Assembly: GCA_964601085.1 (NCBI GenBank) | Contig: CAZRLN010000004.1 | Location: 1 to 64,000 of the forward strand | Direction: 5' to 3' | DNA length: 64,000 nucleotides | Source of the DNA: UBA1444 sp964601085 | GTDB taxonomy: Bacteria; Bacillota; Negativicutes; UBA1444 | Part shown: positions 31,305 to 38,784 of the stretch, piece by piece | How the letters are laid out: the number at the start of each line of letters is the position of its first letter | Position numbering within the stretch: position 1 is the stretch's first letter | The notes under the pieces: model-generated | Told to the model about the DNA's origin: nothing | Databases searched by the model: none | The model's input: the letters and a program-made list of their open reading frames with translations, nothing else | Made by a program: the position numbers and the translations under genes

Positions 31305-31477
31305 TTTTATCACCTCCTTTCGGAGATGACTTCAACAAATGGAAACAGATTCCTGCCGCGCGCCAGCGCATAACAGTTCCAGCTTCATGGTAGCACCGCC
31401 GGTGGCGGTACGCATTATCAGGGCGGTACAAAAATAGGGACCGATTTCCTGCCAGAAATGAGAGGAGGCGTTCACCA

Positions 31478-31681
31478 GTGAAAAAGATCGAAATCGCGTT
31501 GTTCGACAATTTTTGGGAAGCAATCGCAGCCGAAGCCGGCAAGACAAATCGCAGCGTCGATGAGGTGATCCTGGTGGCGCTGGCCGTCTGGCTTTTGGAT
31601 CACGGCTATCAGGCCGCCATCCGGCCGGTGGGCGGGTACGCACCGCGCCCCACAAACTGCGAGGAGGGGACGATGATATGA
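31478..31681 (+). CDS. Small phage protein, ribbon-helix-helix-like (67 aa)
   Basis: Pattern KKIEIALFDNFWEAIAAEAGKTNRSVDEVILVALAVWL suggests a beta strand followed by two helices as in ribbon-helix-helix DNA binders; this is a weak structural guess. GTG 31478 follows AGAGGAGG at nine bases. The stop overlaps the next gene in ATGA. Confidence 0.55.
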   Translation: MKKIEIALFDNFWEAIAAEAGKTNRSVDEVILVALAVWLLDHGYQAAIRPVGGYAPRPTNCEEGTMI

Positions 31682-31881
31682 ACGGTGGCAAACATGATGA
31701 TACGGCGATCGAGCTGGTAAGCAAAATCAAATTCGCCGCCGACGAGCTCGGCCACGCTGAACATTCCCCGAAAGAGGTCCGGCGCCAGATATGCCAGCTG
31801 ACGCAGCGACTGGTCAAGGTGCTGGAGTGCACCGAGAAGACGATCCACCAGGCGGCGGAAAAAATCGGCGGCAGCCGTTAA
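31678..31881 (+). CDS. Hypothetical early phage protein (67 aa)
   Basis: Charged helical protein (TAIELVSKIKFAADELGHAE, then KEVRRQICQLTQRLVKVLECTEKTIHQAAEKI). Starts in ATGA overlap with the preceding gene, with GAGGAGGGG upstream. No family recognised. Confidence 0.55.
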   Translation: MNGGKHDDTAIELVSKIKFAADELGHAEHSPKEVRRQICQLTQRLVKVLECTEKTIHQAAEKIGGSR

Positions 31882-31899
31882 AGAAAAGGAGTGTAGGAC

Positions 31900-32064
31900 A
31901 TGAGATACTTTTTTGCCCAAGATTTGAAAAACCGATCCTATTTAATCGCTGCTCGTGACGAAGAGGAAGCTATGAAACTTGCAGCGGCAAATCAGGTCGA
32001 CGGAGTCCTTTACGAACTGACGCCTGACAGATTTGATGTTTCAGGGTTTCTTATCAACGGATAA
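31900..32064 (+). CDS. Hypothetical small phage protein (54 aa)
   Basis: Starts MRYFFAQDLKNRSYLIAARD, continues EEEAMKLAAANQVDGVLYEL and ends in ISO-like short strands (DVSGFLING). ATG 31900 follows AAAGGAG. The compact beta-alpha-beta pattern looks like a real domain; I do not recognise it. It is followed by a GC-rich hairpin (GCCCCC-TGC-GGGGGC) without T run. Confidence 0.55.
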   Translation: MRYFFAQDLKNRSYLIAARDEEEAMKLAAANQVDGVLYELTPDRFDVSGFLING

Positions 32065-32101
32065 AAGGGAAGCCCCCTGCGGGGGCAGGAGGCTTTGACG
32101 G

Positions 32102-32287
32102 TTACTTTCCTTTGTGCTTGGTCGGATCATTCAGGACGTAACCTTGCCCAGGTTTTGAAGTTGGCGGCAGTGGGTGGCCTTCGGTTGATGTAACTTCACG
32201 TCCGGTATCGCCGCCGCGCGGGCCAACCACGCCATATTGGCCCGACTTAGGAGTAGGGGTTCCGGGTGGTAGAGGTTTGCTTCCCAA
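32102..32287 (-). CDS. YjzC-like small protein on the opposite strand (61 aa)
   Basis: TTG 32287 follows GGGAGGTGATAACC. The product (SGQYGVVGPRGGDTGREVTS, then GHPLPPTSKPGQGYVL and NDPTKHKGK) has the Ser-Gly-x-Tyr, GPRGG and PPTxKPG pattern of short YjzC-family proteins from Bacillota, whose function is unknown. It runs opposite to the early operon and shares its leader sequence with the minus-strand gene at 31304, so both may be lysogen-expressed cargo genes. Confidence 0.65.
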   Translation of the reverse strand: MGSKPLPPGTPTPKSGQYGVVGPRGGDTGREVTSTEGHPLPPTSKPGQGYVLNDPTKHKGK

Positions 32288-32512
32288 GGTTATCACCTCC
32301 CTTCGCTGGGGGAGACTTCCACAAAAACGCAGGCGATTCCTGCAAATGGCAAACAAAACCAGAGGTCATTGAATATTCAACACCTCACTTAATAACATCA
32401 TATCTTCAACAACGGAAGCTTTCATTATCACATCGGCACAAAGATTTCCCGCGAGACCATCAACTTTTTATAACGGATCGCGGACCCGCAGAAAAATGAA
32501 GGAGGCGAAGTC

Positions 32513-32749
32513 ATGGACACACCAGTCGCGATGGAAACGGTGGAAAAGGAATTCATTACGGTGTTTGAGTTGGCGAAGAAGTTTTGCATCGGGGTGCAGG
32601 CGGCGCGCAACATGTGCCAGGCGAAAGGGTTCCCGGCGAGAAAGGTTGCCGGCCAGTGGCGGATCAACAAGGAAAAACTGGACAAGTGGATCGACACCGA
32701 GTTTGGCGGGAAAGTGGTGGCGGTTTACGGCGGGAGGCGGGCATATTGA
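32513..32749 (+). CDS. Helix-turn-helix protein, excisionase/MerR-like
   Basis: 78 residues. ITVFELAKKFCIGVQAARNM followed by KGFPARKVAGQWRINKEKLDKWID is the winged-helix layout of excisionase and MerR-type DNA-binding domains (GQWRI before the last helix is typical). It could act in excision or as an early regulator. GAAGGAGGCG precedes ATG 32513. Confidence 0.7.
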   Translation: MDTPVAMETVEKEFITVFELAKKFCIGVQAARNMCQAKGFPARKVAGQWRINKEKLDKWIDTEFGGKVVAVYGGRRAY

Positions 32750-32847
32750 AAACGGTTGAGGCGGTAAAAATGCAGCGGGAGGAAAACTCGCTCGGCGTGA
32801 TCGTCGGCATGAGCCTGATCGCGTTATTGGTGGTGTGGCTGCACTGA
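32746..32847 (+). CDS. Tiny membrane protein (33 aa), translationally coupled
   Basis: Starts at TTG 32746 overlapping the previous stop, with GGGAGGCGGG upstream; an internal ATG (MQREENSLG) is the alternative. One hydrophobic helix: GVIVGMSLIALLVVWLH. The stop TGA overlaps the ATG of the next gene (TGATG), which itself lacks a ribosome site. This coupling argues that the small frame is translated. Confidence 0.5.
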   Translation: MKTVEAVKMQREENSLGVIVGMSLIALLVVWLH

Positions 32848-33788
32848 TGGGCGCGAACGTGAAAGATACTTTGCTGAAGCTGAAGGAATCCCTGGGCGAC
32901 GAGCCGGCCCCGGTGCTGGCTCCGGTGGATGGGCTGGACACGCTGGTGGCGGAGATCAAGATCCTGTCTCAGCAAACCGCGGGGAACATCATCGAGATCG
33001 GCAAGCGGTTGATCCGGGCGAAAACACTGGTTGCGCATGGAAACTGGGAACAGTGGCTGACAGAGAATCTCGAACTTTCCACCCGGCGGGCGCAGCAGTT
33101 CATGAAGGTGGCGGAAGAATACGGAAAAACGAACACGTATTCGTTTTTGACCCCTTCCAAGGCAATCGCCCTGCTCGATGTTCCCGCTGCCGATCGGGAA
33201 GCGTTCATTGCCCAGCCCCATGACGTGGGCGGTGAGCAGAAGACGGTGGACGAGATGACCAGCCGGGAGCTGGCTGCGGCGGTAAAGGCGCTGAAAGATG
33301 CCGAACGCGCCAGGGCGGAAAAAGACAAGCTAATTCAGGACCAGGCGAAGAGACTTCAGTCGCTGACCGACGACTTGGAGCAGTCCAGACTGGCGCAGAA
33401 AGTTCTGGCCGATACGAAGAAACCGGAAACCATTGTGAAGACGATCGAGAAGGAAACGATTCCGGACGATTACGAGCGGATCAAGAAAGACCTGCAGGCT
33501 GCCAACAATAACGTCGCTTCCCTGCACGCCAGGCTGGCCGCTTATGAAACGGACGGGCAGCGCCAGGATCAGCTGAAGATGGAACTGCGGCACTTCACCC
33601 ACAGCATTGAAAAGTTCGTGCGGGAGAACGCGACCCTCGGTTATTTCGGCAACATCTACGCTAAGGCATCCCCGCAAGCGCAGCGGGAGTATGACAAGAG
33701 CCTGGCGATGCTGGAAAAGTGGTGCAGGGACATGCGGGACCAGGCGATCATTCCGAAGGGCGAGCAAATTTATGAAATGGAGGCGTAA
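32847..33788 (+). CDS. DUF3102-like phage protein
   Basis: 313 residues. The N-terminal domain (LVAEIKILSQQTAGNIIEIGKRLIRAKTLV, NWEQWLTENLELSTRRAQQFMKVAEEY, about residues 30-85) is the DUF3102 pattern found in phage and plasmid proteins, related to ParB-like nucleases only by context. A coiled-coil follows (about 145-240) and a C-terminal domain with ENATLGYFGNIYA. ATG 32847 overlaps the preceding stop. It is the largest early gene before the replication block; function unknown. Confidence 0.7.
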   Translation: MGANVKDTLLKLKESLGDEPAPVLAPVDGLDTLVAEIKILSQQTAGNIIEIGKRLIRAKTLVAHGNWEQWLTENLELSTRRAQQFMKVAEEYGKTNTYSFLTPSKAIALLDVPAADREAFIAQPHDVGGEQKTVDEMTSRELAAAVKALKDAERARAEKDKLIQDQAKRLQSLTDDLEQSRLAQKVLADTKKPETIVKTIEKETIPDDYERIKKDLQAANNNVASLHARLAAYETDGQRQDQLKMELRHFTHSIEKFVRENATLGYFGNIYAKASPQAQREYDKSLAMLEKWCRDMRDQAIIPKGEQIYEMEA

Positions 33789-33793
33789 ACGAC

Positions 33794-34174
33794 ATGGGTG
33801 ACCTCAGCTTGATGGAGAAAACCAAAGCGGAACGAGCGCTGGACGCTGCCCGGCAACTCCTGAGCGCGGTGGGGGATTTGTCGGAAGAGGTGGCGGAGCA
33901 TCGGCAGCGGCTGATCTCGGTCGAACACCAGCTGGAAAAGGAGGTATATATCACACCGGCGCAAGCGGCCGCGCTGCTCAGGGCGGTAAGGGAAAAGGTC
34001 CGGGAGGTTTGCGGGGACAAGTATAAAGAGCAGCGGGGGAAAATGTTCCCGGCGCTATGGCATGCGGTGAAGAAGGAATTTGACGTGGCGCAGTATCGCG
34101 AGATCCCGCGTGTCAAGATCGACATCGCCATGAAGCTGGTCCGCGAGTGGAAGCCGCTGGACTTGGCGGCATGA
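33794..34174 (+). CDS. ORF6C-like phage protein
   Basis: 126 residues. An N-terminal coiled coil (AARQLLSAVGDLSEEVAEHR) is followed by the C-terminal domain ITPAQAAALLRAVREKVREV, KYKEQRGKMFPALWHAVKKEF and YREIPRVKIDIAMKLVREW, which matches the ORF6C domain usually attached to phage antirepressors. Here it stands alone, five bases after the DUF3102-like gene. Confidence 0.68.
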   Translation: MGDLSLMEKTKAERALDAARQLLSAVGDLSEEVAEHRQRLISVEHQLEKEVYITPAQAAALLRAVREKVREVCGDKYKEQRGKMFPALWHAVKKEFDVAQYREIPRVKIDIAMKLVREWKPLDLAA

Positions 34175-34195
34175 GAAATGGTGGCGAAAAAAGTT

Positions 34196-34225
34196 GAATC
34201 CATCCGGATGGGCCCGGATGGATTC
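34196..34225 (+). terminator. Perfect 12-bp hairpin between early gene blocks
   Basis: GAATCCATCCGG (34196-34207) and CCGGATGGATTC (34214-34225) around ATGGGC. A short T run (TTTTT) comes eight bases later, so it may be a weak terminator or an operator. The following 100 bases hold no gene. Confidence 0.5.
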
Positions 34226-34331
34226 GGAAGAAGTTTTTCATGCGGCACATGATTCACTCTTCGTGTTCAGTATAACACGGGCGTTTATTCAAGACCAGAC
34301 TCCGGATCAATGTTATTAACAGGAGGCATGG

Positions 34332-34583
34332 ATGGTGGCGGAATTAACGAACCCAGAAAACATGACCCGCAAGGCGGCGCGGATGCTTTTCAAAGCCAGA
34401 GTCATGGCCTGCGCCAGATGCAAGCACACGACAGGCACGCTCTTCGCGGCGCTGGACGCCGACGGAAACAAATGCTTCGTCTGCAAAAGATGCCTGACCA
34501 GGTTGCAGCCGGAACTGCTGGCGACGATTAACGCAACCAGCCGCCGCGATCGGCGGGAGATGATGAGGGAGGCGGGAAAATGA
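34332..34583 (+). CDS. Small zinc-ribbon-like phage protein (83 aa)
   Basis: Two CxxC pairs (CARCKHTT and CFVCKRCL) about 23 residues apart form a likely zinc ribbon; the rest is basic helix (TSRRDRREMMREAGK). AGGAGG lies five bases before ATG 34332. First of three overlapping small Cys-rich genes. Confidence 0.6.
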   Translation: MVAELTNPENMTRKAARMLFKARVMACARCKHTTGTLFAALDADGNKCFVCKRCLTRLQPELLATINATSRRDRREMMREAGK

Positions 34584-34828
34584 GCAACACCGTTGATTTT
34601 AAAGAACTTCACCTGCTGCCGCCGCACCCGGACGTGTGCCAAGTTTGCGCACATAAACACCGGCCGGAATACCCGCATAACGCACAAAGCCTTTACTATC
34701 AGACGAAGTTTTATTTGGAGAACGGCCGGGCGGCCACTTGGGCTGACGCCATGGCGCACTGCACACCGGCAATGAAAGCGATCTGGACGGAAGAGCTGCA
34801 CAAGCGAGGGCAGGAGGTGCCGGCATGA
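34580..34828 (+). CDS. Small phage protein with CxxC motif (82 aa)
   Basis: Contains PDVCQVCAHKH early, then YYQTKFYLENGRAATWADAMAHC. Starts in ATGA overlap with the previous gene and ends in overlap with the next, so it is translated as part of a coupled run. Function unknown. Confidence 0.55.
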   Translation: MSNTVDFKELHLLPPHPDVCQVCAHKHRPEYPHNAQSLYYQTKFYLENGRAATWADAMAHCTPAMKAIWTEELHKRGQEVPA

Positions 34829-35124
34829 TCACGGAGGACCTGGTGGAATACATCCGGACGAACTGTTATGAAATGCGCGGCGATGGCTGCGACGAGTGCA
34901 GCAATCTCGGCGATTGTTGCCTGCAGTGCAACTTTCGCAAAGACTGCCCCGACATTTGTTCAGGCGAACGCCATCACAAGCGGCTCGAAACGAAGTCGGA
35001 CGGCGAGCTGGCAGACATGCTGGAAGACCAGTTTGAAGCCCTTGGGTTATTGATGCTGACCGCGGCGGAGCGGATCCGGGAGTTGTCGAAGCGGCTTGAA
35101 GTTCCAAACATAAAAGGGGAGTGA
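34825..35124 (+). CDS. Small Cys-rich phage protein (99 aa)
   Basis: N-terminal half has nine cysteines (NCYEMRGDGCDECSNLGDCC, CNFRKDCPDIC), enough for two metal sites; the C-terminal half is an amphipathic helix (LADMLEDQFEALGLLMLTAAERI). Coupled to the gene before it. Function unknown. Confidence 0.58.
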   Translation: MITEDLVEYIRTNCYEMRGDGCDECSNLGDCCLQCNFRKDCPDICSGERHHKRLETKSDGELADMLEDQFEALGLLMLTAAERIRELSKRLEVPNIKGE

Positions 35125-35128
35125 CGGC

Positions 35129-35275
35129 ATGTTTATCGAGTTCCATTATTTGTTGGCCTTGATGGGGTTGTGCCTGTTCGCCGGTGGCGCTGTCGGATTG
35201 TTCGTATCGGCAGTATGCCAGGTCAGCGGCGCCTGCACCCGGGAAGAAGAGGAGGAAGCAAAACGATGCCGGTAG
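35129..35275 (+). CDS. Tiny membrane protein (48 aa)
   Basis: One hydrophobic segment (LALMGLCLFAGGAVGLFV) followed by an acidic then basic tail (TREEEEEAKRCR). AAAAGGGGAG precedes ATG 35129. The 3' end overlaps the start of the next gene by ten bases. Function unknown. Confidence 0.5.
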   Translation: MFIEFHYLLALMGLCLFAGGAVGLFVSAVCQVSGACTREEEEEAKRCR

Positions 35276-36222
35276 GAGCAAGAACAGCAAGAGTGGAGGA
35301 CCTTGGCTTTCACAAGTTGGACTTATCGAACGGTGAGACGGAACATATTGCCCCCGAGCCGTGTCAGGTACGCAAATGCACGGTGGCGGAAGCGTTGCGG
35401 GATCAGGTCAAGTTGCCATGGGCCGGGAAAGTCGAGCGGCAATCCCTCGGCACGTTAACGAAAGAACTGTTTTTAAAGCTGGAAGATTACGGGCTGTCCC
35501 GCTTGGAGATCATGCGGCTCTTTAAGGCGGATGGCCATAGCTTTTATAAAAAGATGGACGAGTGGGAGATTCTGACCGGTCAGCGATCGCGGCCAAACGC
35601 GAACCGAAAGAAAAACATGGAGGCCCGAAGCGCACCGGCGGTGGCGGCGAACCCCGAACCGACCGAAGAGCCGGCGAACGTGATCGGCAATGTGGATCTG
35701 GATGTGGAACTGGCCGCTGTTGAAGCAAAGATTGCGGAGATGACTTGCGGCGAAGCGGAACTCCCACCGGACGTGCTACGGCCGCCATTGTCCTATGAAG
35801 ATGAGATTGATGGCAGCGAGCAGGCCGAGCGGGATGACTTACTGGCACTGTTTGATGATGAGGACGCCCTGGCGATCGAACGCAGCAATGAAGAAATGAA
35901 GGGAATACTGCTGCAGGGGGCGCGGGAAATCGGCTTGTTCCCGGAGATCGGACTACGGATCGGAATACTGGTGGCCTCAAAGCAGGCGCAGTATGGCGAC
36001 TCGATCAGCAGCATGGGACCGATTCTGCGGCAGCTTTATCCCGACGGGATTAGCGCGGATCAATATGACGACCTGGGCCTCATTGTTCGGATCATCGACA
36101 AGATCAAGCGGATCACGCTCGGCAACGGTCAGGGCGGGGAAGACGCCTGGTCGGATATTGCTGGTTATGGCCTGTTGGGCAGCGCGCGGCAGCAGTACCA
36201 GGCGGAGGCGGTGGCGGAATGA
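35266..36222 (+). CDS. Phage protein with C-terminal nucleotide-modification-associated-like domain
   Basis: 318 residues, start ATG 35266 after GGAGGAAGCAAAA. The N-terminal part includes LFLKLEDYGLSRLEIMRLFK, resembling a small helix-turn-helix, then a Pro/Glu-rich linker (about 115-195). The C-terminus (IGILVASKQAQYGDSISSMG, YDDLGLIVRIIDKIKRI, GEDAWSDIAGYGLL) matches the DUF1599/nucleotide-modification-associated pattern seen in phages. That assignment is from remembered motifs only. It could act on nucleotides or DNA; the role is unproven. Confidence 0.62.
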   Translation: MPVGARTARVEDLGFHKLDLSNGETEHIAPEPCQVRKCTVAEALRDQVKLPWAGKVERQSLGTLTKELFLKLEDYGLSRLEIMRLFKADGHSFYKKMDEWEILTGQRSRPNANRKKNMEARSAPAVAANPEPTEEPANVIGNVDLDVELAAVEAKIAEMTCGEAELPPDVLRPPLSYEDEIDGSEQAERDDLLALFDDEDALAIERSNEEMKGILLQGAREIGLFPEIGLRIGILVASKQAQYGDSISSMGPILRQLYPDGISADQYDDLGLIVRIIDKIKRITLGNGQGGEDAWSDIAGYGLLGSARQQYQAEAVAE

Positions 36223-36383
36223 ACGGCGAGGAAGTCAAGCCAGCCGGTGGCGACAATGAAGTGAACCGGATCCACCGCGAGATCGTGGACTGCGATCTGC
36301 ATATTGAGCGGATCAAAATGAAGCGGTCGCATCTGCTGCAGAAGCTGCGGGACCGGCAACAGCCAAAGCATACCAACGAGTGA
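36219..36383 (+). CDS. Small helical phage protein (54 aa)
   Basis: MNGEEVKPAGGDNEVNRIHR, then a long charged helix (VDCDLHIERIKMKRSHLLQK). It starts in ATGA overlap with the preceding gene. Four bases later comes the tRNA-like element. Function unknown. Confidence 0.52.
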   Translation: MNGEEVKPAGGDNEVNRIHREIVDCDLHIERIKMKRSHLLQKLRDRQQPKHTNE

Positions 36384-36386
36384 CAA

Positions 36387-36469
36387 TCTGGGGCGGCGTG
36401 GTGGGAACACGCAGGGGCGCCAAACCCGCGAGAAGGACTTCGCAACCGGGTTCGAATCCCGGCCCCAGA
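36387..36469 (+). tRNA. tRNA-like element (type II layout, anticodon arm defective)
   Basis: Acceptor TCTGGGG (36387-36393) pairs perfectly with CCCCAGA (36463-36469). D-stem GCGT/ACGC (36396-36412). T-arm CCGGG-TTCGAAT-CCCGG (36446-36462) is perfect. A long variable arm GCGA/TCGC (36428-36443) is present. The anticodon stem has only three sound pairs (GGG/CCC); the best 7-base loop is CGCCAAA with CCA in anticodon position but G, not T, at position 33. Position 8 is C rather than T. No CCA end is encoded. It may be a decayed phage tRNA or a tRNA mimic; I cannot assign an amino acid. Confidence 0.5.
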
Positions 36470-36492
36470 ATTCAAATAGATGGAGGCGCGGC

Positions 36493-37332
36493 ATGAGTAG
36501 TCATTGGGTACGAATCTACACGGAAATTACTCGGGACAGAAAGCTCCGGCGGCATTCGGTGGCGACTAGGTGGATTTGGATTGCCATCTTGTGCATTGCC
36601 AAGGAATCGCCGGTTCCGGGCGCCTTGCTGCTCAGTGAAGATTGTATTGTGACGCCGGAAGACATTGCCGACGAGGCAGGGGTGCCTTTGGCTGATGTTG
36701 CGGAAGCCTTAAAAGTTTTCGAGACACAGAAAATGATGTGCTTTGTCGACGGTGTCTGGCAGATCAACAAGTGGTCGGATCGCCAGTATGAAAGCGATAC
36801 CAGTTCGGATCGCGTTCGCCGCCATCGCAATAAGAAAATCAATGAAGTAAACGAACCAGCTGAAGTTACTGAAACGTTACAAGAGCGTTACGGTAACGAT
36901 GAAGTAACGCCCCCAGAGACAGAGACAGAGACAGAGACAGAGACAGAGACAGAAATTGCTACTACTACCCCCCGTACCCCCCAAGCCGGCGACGAGAAGC
37001 AAGAAACTTTTGCGGTGGCGGTAAAACTGATCACCGAAAACATTTGCGCAACCCTGAATCCGATTCAGGCTGATTTAATTCATGACTGGGTGGAGTCTGT
37101 CCCTAGGGACTGGATCACCAATGCAGTCAAGCGCGCGGCCTTAAAACAAACCAAGACGATCCGCTACGTGGATTCGATTTTGCGTGCCTGGGCCGTGAAG
37201 TATCGACCGGAAGAAAAACCGTGGGAGGCGGAAAGCAATGAACGAACCCGAGAAAATAGACTTTCGCGCAGTAATCAACGAACTCCGACAGCGGCAGACT
37301 ATGAGCGAGATCGATCCCGTTCTGGCTGGTGA
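36493..37332 (+). CDS. Phage replisome organizer, DnaD-like
   Basis: 279 residues. N-terminal winged-helix domain (WVRIYTEITRDRKLRRHSVATRW, LSEDCIVTPEDIADEAGV, QINKWSDRQYESD) is the replisome-organizer type; the C-terminal part (AVKLITENICATLNPIQADL, IKR-like VKRAALKQTKTIRYVDSILRAW) fits the DnaD/DnaB_2 family. A linker (about 117-155) contains Thr-Glu repeats from a DNA hexamer array. Known relatives bind origin DNA and recruit the helicase via a loader; the DnaC-like loader overlaps its 3' end by 95 bases. GATGGAGGCG precedes ATG 36493. Confidence 0.85.
   Translation: MSSHWVRIYTEITRDRKLRRHSVATRWIWIAILCIAKESPVPGALLLSEDCIVTPEDIADEAGVPLADVAEALKVFETQKMMCFVDGVWQINKWSDRQYESDTSSDRVRRHRNKKINEVNEPAEVTETLQERYGNDEVTPPETETETETETETEIATTTPRTPQAGDEKQETFAVAVKLITENICATLNPIQADLIHDWVESVPRDWITNAVKRAALKQTKTIRYVDSILRAWAVKYRPEEKPWEAESNERTRENRLSRSNQRTPTAADYERDRSRSGW
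36865..36950 (+). other. Candidate prophage replication origin inside the organizer gene
   Basis: GTTAC occurs at 36865, 36876 and 36887, exactly 11 bases apart. The inverse GTAAC follows at 36893 and 36904, also 11 apart. The centre is a perfect palindrome CGTTAC-G-GTAACG (36886-36898). Six perfect AGAGAC hexamers follow (36915-36950). Helically phased iterons in the linker of the initiator gene are the usual origin layout of lactococcal and related temperate phages. Confidence 0.55.
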
Positions 37333-37966
37333 ACTTGAAGCAAAGCGCAAGGCCGACGAGCTGGAGCAGCAAAACCGGGAGCGGGAGAAAACACTAGACC
37401 GGGCCGGGATATGGCGGCGGTATCGCAGTTGCACATTCGAGGCGCTTGCCAATCGAGGCATCCCCGATTCCGTTGCCGACGGGTACCGCAGGGCAAAGCA
37501 TTACGCTGACAACATCCAGGCTTTTGCGGAACAGGGCTTTGGAATCGCGTTCCTCGGACCGGTAGGGTTGATGAAGACTTCTTTGGCGGTGGCGGTATTG
37601 CAGGCCGGACTTAGCCACGGAATTAGCGGCATGTTTGTGACGATGCCGTCGCTACTCGATACGATCTTCACGCTGAAGGATACGAACCGGGAAGAGTGGG
37701 TAAGGTTCGAAGCGCGGTTGCGCGGAGTGGGGATTCTGCTGCTGGACGATCTCGGAACCGAACGATCAGAAAGCTGGGTCCACACAAAGATCGACGCAAT
37801 TGTCAGCGAGCGGTACAACCGAATGAAGCCAATCATCCTCACCAGTAACCTGACCGGTGAAATGATGGAAGGTGCCTATAACGGCAGAATATTTGACCGC
37901 ATTCGCCAGACAACCGAGGTCATAAAATTTAATGGATCTTCGCTCCGACAATCGAGGACGGCGTGA
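37238..37966 (+). CDS. DnaC-like helicase loader ATPase
   Basis: 242 residues of the DnaC/IstB AAA+ group. An N-terminal charged helix (about 20-55) would contact helicase; Walker A is FLGPVGLMKTSLA, Walker B ILLLDDLGTE, followed by a sensor-type stretch PIILTSNLTGE and arginine-finger region DRIRQ. The Walker A has GLMK rather than the common GxGK, still within GxxxxGKT-like variation (last residues KT). It overlaps the organizer gene, implying coupled expression. It loads the host or phage helicase at the origin. Confidence 0.88.
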   Translation: MNEPEKIDFRAVINELRQRQTMSEIDPVLAGELEAKRKADELEQQNREREKTLDRAGIWRRYRSCTFEALANRGIPDSVADGYRRAKHYADNIQAFAEQGFGIAFLGPVGLMKTSLAVAVLQAGLSHGISGMFVTMPSLLDTIFTLKDTNREEWVRFEARLRGVGILLLDDLGTERSESWVHTKIDAIVSERYNRMKPIILTSNLTGEMMEGAYNGRIFDRIRQTTEVIKFNGSSLRQSRTA

Positions 37967-38166
37967 TGCGAGTGGAGCATAGAATTTACGTGACCACGTT
38001 GCAGGTGACGGCGATCCTGGCGCTGGCCGATTGTGGCTGCAATGATTGCGAGATATCCCGGCAGCTGAACATTCCCCGCTCCACCGTGCGGTGGCATCGC
38101 ATCAACCAGCGCGGCGTATTGGCCCAGGTGAAAAACAAGCGGGAGGGCAAACGTGAAGGAACTTAA
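37966..38166 (+). CDS. Small helix-turn-helix protein (66 aa)
   Basis: The stretch LQVTAILALADCGCNDCEIS followed by RQLNIPRSTVRWHR is a homeodomain-like/resolvase-type helix-turn-helix. ATG 37966 overlaps the loader stop (TGATG). Possibly an early regulator. Confidence 0.62.
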   Translation: MRVEHRIYVTTLQVTAILALADCGCNDCEISRQLNIPRSTVRWHRINQRGVLAQVKNKREGKREGT

Positions 38167-38548
38167 AATCGTGCTGCTTGGGCGGCCGATCACGAAGAAG
38201 AACAGCGGGCAAATGATGCGCTGCGGAAACCAGATGAAGCACATTCCGTCCAAAGCATTTCTGCCTTACCAGACCAGCTGTCTTTGGCAGCTCCTGCAAT
38301 ACCCGAAGCACATTGCGGCGCCGGTGAACGTCCGGGCGGAGTATTGGATGCCGAACCGGCAGAGCTGGCCGGACCTGGTCGGGCTGATGCAGGCGACTGC
38401 GGATATTCTCGAAAAGGGGCAGACGCTGGAGAACGACCGGCAGATCGTGAGCTGGGACGGAACCCGGATCATGGGGCTGGATCCGAAGAATCCCCGGGCA
38501 GAAATTTATATCACGGAGGTGGCGGGGGGCGTAACATGGCTAACATAA
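38153..38548 (+). CDS. RusA-like Holliday junction resolvase
   Basis: 131 residues. N-terminal LKIVLLGRPITKKNSGQMMR, the Asp-bearing stretch SWPDLVGLMQATADILEKGQ and DPKNPRAEIYIT follow the RusA family order; ENDRQIVSWDGTRI supplies further acidic residues. RusA resolves four-way junctions during phage recombination and packaging. GTG 38153 after GGGAGGGC is the start. It overlaps both neighbours. Confidence 0.85.
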   Translation: MKELKIVLLGRPITKKNSGQMMRCGNQMKHIPSKAFLPYQTSCLWQLLQYPKHIAAPVNVRAEYWMPNRQSWPDLVGLMQATADILEKGQTLENDRQIVSWDGTRIMGLDPKNPRAEIYITEVAGGVTWLT

Positions 38549-38784
38549 CAACTACAGAGGCAAAACAAATACTCAACAGATGGGTGATTGTGTGTGATCC
38601 ACAATCTGCCCGCAATGCGCAACGAATCGCCGCACTGATTGAGCGGCTACAATGCTGCGGAAACTGTCGGTACTCGGCAATGAACTTTTTGGGCGGAGCC
38701 AAAATGTTGTGCCAAAAAACCATATCGGGCGCGATGGACAATTACGCAAAAGATAAGTGCGAACACTGGGAGGCCACGGTATGA
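38536..38784 (+). CDS. Small Cys-rich phage protein (82 aa)
   Basis: CCGNCRYSAMNF and later MLCQKT and DKCEHWE give a four-Cys metal site of the kind common in phage early proteins. ATG 38536 lies inside the end of the resolvase gene. Function unknown. Confidence 0.58.
   Translation: MANITTTEAKQILNRWVIVCDPQSARNAQRIAALIERLQCCGNCRYSAMNFLGGAKMLCQKTISGAMDNYAKDKCEHWEATV

Noticed and set aside
36915..36950. Short tandem repeat considered as CRISPR
   Set aside because: Units are adjacent 6-mers with no spacers; no cas genes in the window.
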